Shown here: positions 44,240-51,563 of the stretch, piece after piece
How positions within the stretch are numbered: the stretch's first letter is position 1
Layout of the letters: every line of letters starts with the position of its first letter
From: G963662905 sp963676725
GTDB taxonomy: Bacteria > Bacteroidota > Bacteroidia > Bacteroidales > WRLA01
Assembly (NCBI GenBank): GCA_963676725.1
Contig: OY781463.1
Location: 4,960,001 to 5,024,000 of the forward strand
DNA: 64,000 bases
Direction of reading: 5' to 3'
Position numbers and translations under genes: made by a program
Notes under the pieces: generated by a model
What the model saw: only the letters and a program-made list of their open reading frames with translations
Told to the model about the DNA's origin: nothing
Databases searched by the model: none

Positions 44240-45265
44240 CTATTTTTTATATTGGATTAACTTCTTTATTTCATCCAGCTCCTTTTTCAGCGCATCTATC
44301 TCGGTCTGCTGCTCCTGGATCACTTTAACCATTTCGGGAATAAGGAATTTTGTATCAATTGCCTGATAGATTGGTTTTCCGTCTTTATCTACGGCGTCTT
44401 TCTCTCCGGTTACGCCATTGGCAAATCCTGCATCGGCCATCTCATGTGCCAAAAAACCTGAGATGACTGTTTTATTCTGGTCAGAAATATAGTTATACTC
44501 CACCGGTCGTAATGACATCAACCTTGATTTGGCTTGATCAATATCGAGGTTGACAACATTTTCTTTTAATCGGTAATCGGATGATGTGTTGTAAAGCACG
44601 TTATCGCCAGAACCTCTTGCAATACTTCCAACTTGTGTTGAATACCCCATGTCTGTAAATGTCATATAGTGTCCACCTACAATATCATTATCCGGGGTCA
44701 TTATTATACCTGCTGCTACATCAGCTCCAAACCCGCCAATAGTCAATCTTCCATGCGGAGTTGTTGTCCCGATGCAGACTTTGCCACCCCCTTCATTAAT
44801 TATTAAATCAGCCCATCCTGTCAAGGCTGCATTATGCGCTCCCAGATATGCAGATCCGCTATATTCTCCCATAACGACTGCAACATTTTCACCACCAAAA
44901 GCGCCCCTTCCTACCCAACCTGTTGTTCCTGTGCCATAAACATGCAAAGGCACTGAAGGGGTATTCGTCCCGATGCCGACATTGCCGGCATTTGTTACAG
45001 TTAATCCTTCAATCTCACCATTATCAGTATCTACCTTAAGGGCATATTTATCATTGCCGTTATCCGTTGTGCGGATATGAACACCCAAGCCATCCGCATT
45101 AGAACTCTCGAAGTGAGCAGTTTTGGATGTGCCTGATTGTACAACTTCCAGCATGGCACCGCTTGTTGGCGCAGTACCATTCGAGTTTATGCCAACACTT
45201 TGTGCAAAGCTAACTTGCATTAAGAATGCTAGAATAATTGTTGTTAAAAAGGTGATTCTTTTCAT
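44240..45265 (-). CDS. Fibre-like protein with peptidase S74 chaperone (scaffold B) 1
   Basis: 341 residues. Signal peptide; scaffold B (SVGINSNGTAPTSGAMLEV); repeated 'NVGIGTNTPSVPLHV'-type blocks; S74 domain from about residue 228, SSDYRLKENV, with the Ser and Lys of the self-cleavage dyad; RPVEYNY, ISGFLAHEMADAGFA; and a C-terminal coiled coil (VIQEQQTEIDALKKELDEIK). It probably forms a trimeric surface fibre. It is 5 bases before the T9SS gene and 17 bases after the next S74 gene. Confidence 0.8.
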   Translation of the reverse strand: MKRITFLTTIILAFLMQVSFAQSVGINSNGTAPTSGAMLEVVQSGTSKTAHFESSNADGLGVHIRTTDNGNDKYALKVDTDNGEIEGLTVTNAGNVGIGTNTPSVPLHVYGTGTTGWVGRGAFGGENVAVVMGEYSGSAYLGAHNAALTGWADLIINEGGGKVCIGTTTPHGRLTIGGFGADVAAGIIMTPDNDIVGGHYMTFTDMGYSTQVGSIARGSGDNVLYNTSSDYRLKENVVNLDIDQAKSRLMSLRPVEYNYISDQNKTVISGFLAHEMADAGFANGVTGEKDAVDKDGKPIYQAIDTKFLIPEMVKVIQEQQTEIDALKKELDEIKKLIQYKK

Positions 45266-45282
45266 AGCTGTTATTTTTTATG

Positions 45283-46587
45283 TTATTTATTTTCGGTTAA
45301 TGAGTAGTTCGTATGTACTAATTTTTTCAGGTTTTCGATTTCAGCTCTGAGCTGATCGATGCTTTCTGTTTTTTTTGTTAAGGCGGTGTTTTGAGCTTTG
45401 AGTTCATCGATTTGCTGTTGCTGGGCTTCGATGGTTTTCTGTTGTTCCTGTATGGCTTTGATGATAGGTGTGATGAATTTTGAGTACGTAACACCTTCGA
45501 TTACATTGTCTTTGTAGAAAACAAATTCAGGTTTTACTTCAGCAACTTCTTCCGCAATCAAGCCATATGCTTTCCCTTTTTCAGAATCAGTTTTTAGATT
45601 GAAATTAACAGGCCGTAACTTGAAAATCCAATCTATGTCCTCCATATCTCTTATGTTTTCCTTATAGCGTTTTGATGACATTTCAACAGCAACTCTTCCA
45701 TTACCGGTATTAATCCTTAAATCAGCATAGTTTTGGGTTTCAAACGTATAAAGGTTTGGAAAATAAACATTTTCTCCTTCAGCCCGAATATCTCCTTTAA
45801 TATCAATGTCATTATTCCATGTGCCGGCACCATTGCCATCGCTTGTCCAGACTTGTCCATCGGTTCCCGCAGAGGTTATCATATACTCACCGTTTACCAA
45901 TTTATCTGAAGTAATTGAACCGGCAAGTTTATTATTTGAAATAGACCCGGCCAACATATCGTTGGTAACTTTGCTATTGCCAATACTGGTTACACCTGCT
46001 TCGGATATGCTTACATCCCCGGTAATACTTTGTTCTGCCGCAACACCAGAGATATTCCCAATATAAATCTTACCCTGGGCTATTGAAAGCTTTTCAGGAT
46101 AAATAGATCCAGCCAATTGAGAATTGGTTATACCACCAGCTAATTTATCGTTTGTAATTGAACCGGCCAACATATCATTGGTAACTTTACTATTACCAAT
46201 ACTGGTCATACCGGTCTCGCTTAAGGTTATGTCACCGCTCAGTGTCTGTTCTGTTGCAACACCAGAAACACTACCTATATATATTTTACCCTGACTTAAT
46301 TGACTATTGGAAAGCTGAATCCATGAAGGGCTACCAGGTGTTCCGCTATTAAAATAGTACCCACTTGTGCCATCGGTTTGGTAAACCAATAATCCTGTTG
46401 CAGGCGAAGCGATGCTACCTCTTTGTTCTGCTGTCATTCTTGGGGCCAGAAACCCTTTAGATGTGGATTTCACATCGAGCATTGCCGAAGTATTGGGTGC
46501 TGTGCCATCGGAGTTGATGCCTACACTCTGGGCGAAAGTGGTTGCTGTAAAGAGCAAAACGACTAACAGTAAAAATGTTCTTTTCAT
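45283..46587 (-). CDS. Fibre-like protein with peptidase S74 chaperone (scaffold B) 2
   Basis: 434 residues. Signal peptide, SVGINSDGTAPNTSAMLDVK, GFLAPRMTAEQRGSIASPAT, then two long internal repeats (GDITLSETGMTSIGNSKVTN and GDVSISEAGVTSIGNSKVTN, each followed by short 'DMLAGSI/NDKLAGGI' units). The S74 domain begins near residue 302 with SSKRYKENI (dyad kept) and has LRPVNFNL, YGLIAEEVAEVKPE and a coiled-coil end (EQQKTIEAQQQQIDELKAQN). The stop lies 17 bases before the next gene. Confidence 0.8.
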   Translation of the reverse strand: MKRTFLLLVVLLFTATTFAQSVGINSDGTAPNTSAMLDVKSTSKGFLAPRMTAEQRGSIASPATGLLVYQTDGTSGYYFNSGTPGSPSWIQLSNSQLSQGKIYIGSVSGVATEQTLSGDITLSETGMTSIGNSKVTNDMLAGSITNDKLAGGITNSQLAGSIYPEKLSIAQGKIYIGNISGVAAEQSITGDVSISEAGVTSIGNSKVTNDMLAGSISNNKLAGSITSDKLVNGEYMITSAGTDGQVWTSDGNGAGTWNNDIDIKGDIRAEGENVYFPNLYTFETQNYADLRINTGNGRVAVEMSSKRYKENIRDMEDIDWIFKLRPVNFNLKTDSEKGKAYGLIAEEVAEVKPEFVFYKDNVIEGVTYSKFITPIIKAIQEQQKTIEAQQQQIDELKAQNTALTKKTESIDQLRAEIENLKKLVHTNYSLTENK

Positions 46588-46624
46588 GTGTATAATTTTC
46601 TAGTGAGTTATCTTTTACATTGGT

Positions 46625-47845
46625 TTATTTATTGTCGGTTAATTGCGTGCCCAGCCCGAGTGATTTTTTCAGGTTTTCTACCTCGGCCTTGAGTTGGTCG
46701 AGTTCGGTGACTTTCCCGGTAAGCATGGCATTTTGGGCTTTCAGGGCTTCAATTTCGGCTTGCTGCTCCTGTATGGCTTTTGTAAGCACCGGAACCAGGT
46801 CGCTGTACGCTATGCTTTTGGTTTGCATTTCATCATCGGCGGTAGTTACCACCTGTGGTACTACTTCCTCAACTTCCTGGGCAATAAAGCCAATGTGGTT
46901 GCGGTCGTCAAAATTCTTATCAGGATACTCGTCCTGTTTCCAATTAAAGGTAATTGGACGCAATTGCATAATTTTTGACAATCCGTCATCAATAGCTTGC
47001 ACATCTTTTTTAAGTCTCGCATCCGAAGTATTGGTCCATCCAGTTGTTCCTCCAGCACTACCGTTTACATACAATTTATATGAACCGGGGTCGGTTGTCC
47101 CGATTCCAACATTTCCACCGTTAAAGTAAGACACCCCATTTGAACTAATTACGTTAGGGTATGCTCCATTAAACATCATTGCAAACTGACCCTCGGACCA
47201 ATAACTTACATCAGTTGAGTGTGTGAAACCTCTTAAACGTATACCTCCATTAGAGTTATTTGCGGAAGCTTGTATATCCAACTTTGCAAGTGGCTCAGTT
47301 GTTCCAATACCGACATTGCCGTCTTGTTTAACGACCATTCTGGTTTCGCTGTTTAGGTTGTCCCTAAATTCCAACCTGGCATTGGGTCTGTCATATCTGA
47401 CAGCCATATCATTCGCTGTTCCATCTGTTCCAGTAAACACCAACCCAGCATCTGTATCCGAGGCACTTACTATTTCTCCATTTTGTACAGTTAATTTGTG
47501 ACCAGGTGTTGCTGTCCCGATGCCGACATTGCCGGAGTTATAATAAATGTCCCCTTCCAAATTTGAAGTCCATAAGGATGTAGTTCTCACCCACGATGAA
47601 CCATTATATTCGTAATAACCTGTTTCACCATCGATTTGATAAACTAACAAACCGGCAACAGGCGAAGCGATGCTACCTCTTTGTTCTGCTGTCATTCTTG
47701 GGGCCAGAAACCCTTTAGTGGAAGATTTTACATCCAGCATTGCCGAAGGATCAGGGGTTGAACCATCGGAGTTTATGCCCACGCTTTGGGCGTAAGTGCT
47801 TGCTGAGAAGAGCAAAACGGTTAATAGCAGATAGATTTTTTTCAT
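46625..47845 (-). CDS. Fibre-like protein with peptidase S74 chaperone (scaffold B) 3
   Basis: 406 residues. Signal peptide; SVGINSDGSTPDPSAMLDVK; three or four 'GNVGIGT.EP..KL' blocks. The S74 domain starts near residue 272 with TSDARLKKDV, then LRPITFNWKQDEYP, IGFIAQEVEEVVPQVVTT and a C-terminal coiled coil (EQQAEIEALKAQNAMLTGKV). All core S74 motifs are intact. Confidence 0.8.
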   Translation of the reverse strand: MKKIYLLLTVLLFSASTYAQSVGINSDGSTPDPSAMLDVKSSTKGFLAPRMTAEQRGSIASPVAGLLVYQIDGETGYYEYNGSSWVRTTSLWTSNLEGDIYYNSGNVGIGTATPGHKLTVQNGEIVSASDTDAGLVFTGTDGTANDMAVRYDRPNARLEFRDNLNSETRMVVKQDGNVGIGTTEPLAKLDIQASANNSNGGIRLRGFTHSTDVSYWSEGQFAMMFNGAYPNVISSNGVSYFNGGNVGIGTTDPGSYKLYVNGSAGGTTGWTNTSDARLKKDVQAIDDGLSKIMQLRPITFNWKQDEYPDKNFDDRNHIGFIAQEVEEVVPQVVTTADDEMQTKSIAYSDLVPVLTKAIQEQQAEIEALKAQNAMLTGKVTELDQLKAEVENLKKSLGLGTQLTDNK

Positions 47846-47861
47846 GGTCTTCAGTATTAAA

Positions 47862-49442
47862 TTATTGTTGTTTTAATTGAGCTGTGCCAAAAACCACGTT
47901 TTTAAGGGCTTCCACATCTGATTTTATTGAGGAGTTTTCAGCTTTTAAATTGTCGTTTTGGGCTTTCAGGGCTTCTATCTCGGCTTTAAATGCTTCGATT
48001 TCTTTTTGCTGCTCCTGAATAGCCCCCACGGCCACGGTGAAAATCATATCGTAGGAAAGGGATTTGAAATCATTTACCGTTTTTGACTTCACGATGATTT
48101 CACCTTCGGGACGGGAATCGGCAGTAGTGTATTTTTGTTCTTTGATGTCTTCACCGTTCTTCACAAGAATAGTATAGGTTACACCTGCTTCAAAATTTAC
48201 TTTATCAAATGGTTTAAGTACCGGAACTTCACCTTTTCCTGTGTTTACTACTTCAGGAAGTACTTCTTCAACTTCTTGAGCTATAAATCCAAACTCCAAT
48301 CGATTTCCAAACTGAACGCGATCAGTCTTGGTGTATTGAACGGGACGAAGTTTTTGAATAATATCCAGTGAGCCTTCTATGTTAAGCACATCTGTTTTAA
48401 CTCTTTGATCTGAAGCGGCCATCATTGATCCTGCGGTAACGATATGGCCAGACGCAAATATTGAAACGCCTGAGAAAGTTGCGTAACTAGTTGCATCATA
48501 ATACAAATCTGACGTTTCGTTGAACAATCTGGCATCGGATCCATTGGGATTGGATACCCCACTTGCAGTGGTTCCTATATGTAATGGTGCGATCGGCGAA
48601 ATCGTCCCGATACCGACATAGCCAGAAGAACCATCAAAAAATGTAATAGTATGTTGTTTACCATCACATATATGAGTATCCCTATAATAGTCAAAACTAT
48701 CATTATATCCCCTATGGTTTACATACATAGCACCTGCATCACTAGCATCTCCCGAATTCCATATTTCATTATCTCTTCCTAAAGATACTGTGGTTGATCG
48801 GATTATACCCTCAACATCCAACAATGCTGTTGGTGTTGTTGTCCCGATACCGACATTGCCACTTGCATCTATTCTTATTGTTTCTGAGTATGTTGTTCCA
48901 TCCCATTCTGCAAAGGTTAAGTAATTATGATAGGCAATATTTCCTTCGGTGGCACCTCCACTTCTGTTTGATCCAATATAAACTCCATAATTATTAGAAG
49001 TAGATGGATTGTGAGCGTCTGTATTCGTCATAAATTGTGACCATCCATTACCGGCAACAACGAATTTGTGTTGCGGAGCAGTTGTCCCGATGCCAACATT
49101 ATAGGTTGTAGAAATATCCTCCTCCAGATCAAAAGACCATAGGCCGGCATCGACTTTTATCCAGGAGGAACCACCGTAATAGTAATAACCTGGTGTAACA
49201 TCATTGGTGTTGCTGGTATTATAGACTAACAAACCAGCAACCGGAGATGAAATTGTTGATACATCCGTGGTTCCGGCGAGGGCAATTCTTGGAGGTAAAA
49301 ACCCTTTATTGGTAGATTCTACATCCAGCATTGCCGAAGGATCAGGGGTTGAACCATTGGAGTTTATACCTACACTTTGTGCATAACCAACTTGCAGGAG
49401 GGTCAGGAAAAGTATTATTGTGACAAAAATTGCTTTTTTCAT
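47862..49442 (-). CDS. Fibre-like protein with peptidase S74 chaperone (scaffold B) 4
   Basis: 526 residues. Signal peptide; SVGINSNGSTPDPSAMLDVE; GFLPPRIALAGTTDVSTISS; several NVGIGTTTP blocks. The S74 domain from about residue 343 (AASDQRVKTDV) has LRPVQYTKTDRVQFG and FGFIAQEVEEVLPEVV, and an insert of about 60 residues (AGVTYTILVKNGEDIKEQKY) before the terminal coiled coil not seen in the neighbours. The 78 bases between it and the C1q-like gene hold a stray S74-type 3' end. Confidence 0.8.
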   Translation of the reverse strand: MKKAIFVTIILFLTLLQVGYAQSVGINSNGSTPDPSAMLDVESTNKGFLPPRIALAGTTDVSTISSPVAGLLVYNTSNTNDVTPGYYYYGGSSWIKVDAGLWSFDLEEDISTTYNVGIGTTAPQHKFVVAGNGWSQFMTNTDAHNPSTSNNYGVYIGSNRSGGATEGNIAYHNYLTFAEWDGTTYSETIRIDASGNVGIGTTTPTALLDVEGIIRSTTVSLGRDNEIWNSGDASDAGAMYVNHRGYNDSFDYYRDTHICDGKQHTITFFDGSSGYVGIGTISPIAPLHIGTTASGVSNPNGSDARLFNETSDLYYDATSYATFSGVSIFASGHIVTAGSMMAASDQRVKTDVLNIEGSLDIIQKLRPVQYTKTDRVQFGNRLEFGFIAQEVEEVLPEVVNTGKGEVPVLKPFDKVNFEAGVTYTILVKNGEDIKEQKYTTADSRPEGEIIVKSKTVNDFKSLSYDMIFTVAVGAIQEQQKEIEAFKAEIEALKAQNDNLKAENSSIKSDVEALKNVVFGTAQLKQQ

Positions 49443-49459
49443 GTTATTACATTTTTAGT

Positions 49460-49513
49460 TTATTTATTTTCAGTTAATTGAGAATTCGTATATACTGCTT
49501 TTTTCAGGTTTTT
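49460..49513 (-). pseudogene. Orphan 3' end of an S74 fibre gene
   Basis: Just after the C1q-like gene's stop, one frame reads KNLKKAVYTNSQLTENK and a stop. It matches the coiled-coil end of the S74 protein at 45283 (KNLKKLVHTNYSLTENK), also at DNA level. The rest of that S74 domain is absent. It looks like the discarded tail of a gene whose C-terminal module was exchanged. Confidence 0.7.
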
Positions 49514-49520
49514 ACATTTA

Positions 49521-50318
49521 TTATTTACCTACAAACTCCCCCTGGAACCAGAATGCGTGTCCATCTGCTATTCCCCCCAGCGAAACAACAATAGATGAAA
49601 ATATAGCAGGTTTCACAATATCGTTGGATGTGAGGTAAACAACAGCAGAATAGCTTGTTAATGGAGTGTCAAAAGTTGAATAATTTCCGCCTGCGAAACT
49701 TTTCAATGAATTGTTAATGCCGTAAGCATAACGATCACCGGCAGCAGTCATGGGTGTTGTGGCATATCCAAAAATCGAAAAACGATAATATCCAGTTCTT
49801 GGAGCGGTAAACGCACCGGTTGTAGTGTTATAGGGAGTGCCGGAAAACGTATTGTAATCTAAAGTCGGAATAACCAAAGTTTCCCAGGAGCCAGCTACTA
49901 CATTTAATTCGGTTACCTTATAACTAAAACCCTCAAAATTGGAAAGGGCCACTCCGTTAACATCCAGTTTTTCGGCTGGTGTGCTTGTCCCGATGCCGAC
50001 CTTGTAGGTAGTAGAAATATTCTCTTCCAGATCAAAAGTCCACATGCCTGCATCAACCATTAACCAAGTGCCGCCATTATAATAATAGTACCCCGCAGTA
50101 CCATCCGTTTGATATACCAACAATCCAGTGGCTGGGGATTCAATATTTCCACGTTGCGTGGCCGTCATTCGTGGTGCGAGAAAACCTTTGGAAGTTGATT
50201 TCACATCAAGCATGGCCGAAGGATCAGGGGTTGAACCATCGGAATTAATACCTACGTTTTGAGCATTTAAAGAAATGCTTAAAACTAAAACGACTGAAAT
50301 CAATACTAATTTTTTCAT
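49521..50318 (-). CDS. Scaffold B protein with C1q/TNF-like C-terminal domain
   Basis: 265 residues from the ATG at 50318 (MKKLVLISVVLVLSISLNAQ). Scaffold B (NVGINSDGSTPDPSAMLDVK, GFLAPRMTATQRGNIESPAT, YKVGIGTSTPAEKLDV) is followed, from about residue 130, by a jelly-roll domain with FTAPRTGYYRFSIFGYA, YSAVVYLTSNDIVKPAIF and a final HAFWFQGEFVGK. This is the pattern of C1q-like domains, which form trimers and bind diverse ligands. The sister genes carry S74 at this position. A stray S74 3' end directly follows its stop. Confidence 0.75.
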   Translation of the reverse strand: MKKLVLISVVLVLSISLNAQNVGINSDGSTPDPSAMLDVKSTSKGFLAPRMTATQRGNIESPATGLLVYQTDGTAGYYYYNGGTWLMVDAGMWTFDLEENISTTYKVGIGTSTPAEKLDVNGVALSNFEGFSYKVTELNVVAGSWETLVIPTLDYNTFSGTPYNTTTGAFTAPRTGYYRFSIFGYATTPMTAAGDRYAYGINNSLKSFAGGNYSTFDTPLTSYSAVVYLTSNDIVKPAIFSSIVVSLGGIADGHAFWFQGEFVGK

Positions 50319-50347
50319 CCTTTTATATATTTGCCGTATTATCATTT

Positions 50348-50467
50348 TTAAAAAGCCCGAATAGCACGAACTCTGTATGTGGTGCTCTTAGTGGCGTCGC
50401 TCTGGGCGTTACGGTCGAAGTCATGCCCCCACGCGGAGTTGAAATCGTACTCGGTAGAACTCCAATA
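50348..50467 (-). other. Candidate DGR variable region 2
   Basis: 40 codons including the stop, the same length as region 1. Variable codons here read TTC, TCC, GAC, CGT, AAC, GCC, AGC, GAC, GCC, ACT and AGC where region 1 has AAC, CTC, AGC, GGT, GGC, TAC, CTC, TAC, TAC, CTT and AAC. Upstream of TATTGGAGTT the two genes instead differ mainly at silent third positions (TAC/TAT, CCT/CCC, GAG/GAA). Homology ends within a few bases after the stop. Confidence 0.65.
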
Positions 50468-51163
50468 GTATTCACTATCAAAACTGCTGCCTCCATTTGC
50501 TACTGCTGTAGTATTAATAGTGGCCTTGTTTTGATACATTAAATTCAATTCTTCTTTTGAGGGAAGATACCAATCGCCGTATGTTTTGCCACCTTCGGTA
50601 ATTTTTAGCTCATTACAAACACGCGCTGCATAAGTACTACCATCATCACCTATTGAAACTTGAGCCGCAATAATTATTGACGTATTTGCTTGACCTGCAT
50701 ATGGTCCATCTCCTTTGGCTTGCGTACTGCCAGAGATGCCTGCATTCCATCTTTCTCCCGTCGTGATTTGGTCTTCTTTAGCGCAAATAAGCCCATGTTC
50801 TCCAGTTTCATCTACCCAAAATACGATACCGCCTTGGGCAAAATCGCCTACAGAATATGTGGTTGGACTGCTCCCGCTAATAGGCGTCCACGATGTGCCA
50901 TTCCAATAGTAAAATCCGGGAGTTACATCTCCGGAAGTTGCAGTGTTGTAAACTAATAAACTTGTTGCCGGTGAGCTGATGGTGGTAATGTCTGTAGTAC
51001 CTGTGAGTGCTACCCGTGGAATGAGTATGCCTTTATCAGTACTTTTCACATCAAGCATGGCCGATGCATCGGGTGTCGAACCATCGGCGTTAACGCCTAC
51101 ATTTTGTGCAAAAGCTGCTGCTGAAATCAGTATAATTATGATCGTGAGTTTAATCTGCTTCAT
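50348..51163 (-). CDS. Scaffold B protein with C-terminal DUF1566 (C-lectin-like) domain
   Basis: 271 residues from the ATG at 51163 (MKQIKLTIIIILISAAAFAQ). Scaffold B (NVGVNADGSTPDASAMLDVK, GILIPRVALTGTTDITTISS) leads to DUF1566 from about residue 100: YSVGDFAQGGIVFWVDETGE, HGLICAKEDQ, YGDWYLPSKEELNLMY, YWSSTEYDFNSAW and the end YRVRAIRAF. The domain is homologous to that of the 539-residue protein at 31367, although the N-terminal scaffolds are unrelated. Its last 40 codons are candidate variable region 2. It starts 8 bases after microprotein 3, so they are probably co-transcribed. Confidence 0.8.
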   Translation of the reverse strand: MKQIKLTIIIILISAAAFAQNVGVNADGSTPDASAMLDVKSTDKGILIPRVALTGTTDITTISSPATSLLVYNTATSGDVTPGFYYWNGTSWTPISGSSPTTYSVGDFAQGGIVFWVDETGEHGLICAKEDQITTGERWNAGISGSTQAKGDGPYAGQANTSIIIAAQVSIGDDGSTYAARVCNELKITEGGKTYGDWYLPSKEELNLMYQNKATINTTAVANGGSSFDSEYYWSSTEYDFNSAWGHDFDRNAQSDATKSTTYRVRAIRAF

Positions 51164-51171
51164 TATGTGGT

Positions 51172-51393
51172 TTATTCGTTTGTGTTTTTCCATTTTTTCA
51201 CGGCATAAGCTCCCCCCAGAGCCAGTAATAGTGCGATTCCGCTGCCAATAGGCGCACCACCGCCAGGTACATTGCCTATTTCTCCATGACCAGGAGGTGG
51301 GGGTGGAGGGTCACTGGCAAATACAGAAGTAGAACCGGCAGTGAGTAGTGTAACGATTATTAATACTGTGGCTATTTTTATTTGAAGCTTCAT
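51172..51393 (-). CDS. PID-CTERM-like microprotein 3
   Basis: 73 residues: a signal peptide of different sequence (KIATVLIIVTLLTAGSTSVFA), a short poly-proline linker (DPPPPPPGHGEIG), GGGAPIGSG, then IALLLALGGAYAVKKWKNTNE. It follows the 2276-residue T9SS gene and precedes the DUF1566 gene by 8 bases. The tail is nearly identical to microproteins 4 and 5 while the front is different. Confidence 0.75.
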   Translation of the reverse strand: MKLQIKIATVLIIVTLLTAGSTSVFASDPPPPPPGHGEIGNVPGGGAPIGSGIALLLALGGAYAVKKWKNTNE

Positions 51394-51505
51394 AAGGCTG
51401 TGTTTTATATAGTTTTTGCAATTATTTTATTAATATTCCTGATTGTATTCCAGATACTGAGTGTTTGTTAAGACGATTGTTTTTTTTATGATGATATGGT
51501 TTTGG

Positions 51506-51561
51506 TTTTTCTGATTGTTGTAAAGGCGCGCGGCCGTGCGCCTTTACAACAATCAGAAAAA
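51506..51561. terminator. 56-base palindrome between T9SS gene and microprotein 3
   Basis: 28-base arms centred at 51533/51534 with one G/T wobble, starting TTTTTCTGATTGTTGTAAAG. It is a relative of 33851-33900 and lies two bases past the T9SS stop. Confidence 0.7.
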
Positions 51562-51563
51562 CA

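Noticed and set aside
42600..51163. Prophage tail-fibre region
   Set aside because: S74 domains suggest phage, but each gene has a Sec signal peptide and no capsid, portal, terminase, lysis or integrase gene is present; the neighbours are T9SS cargo.
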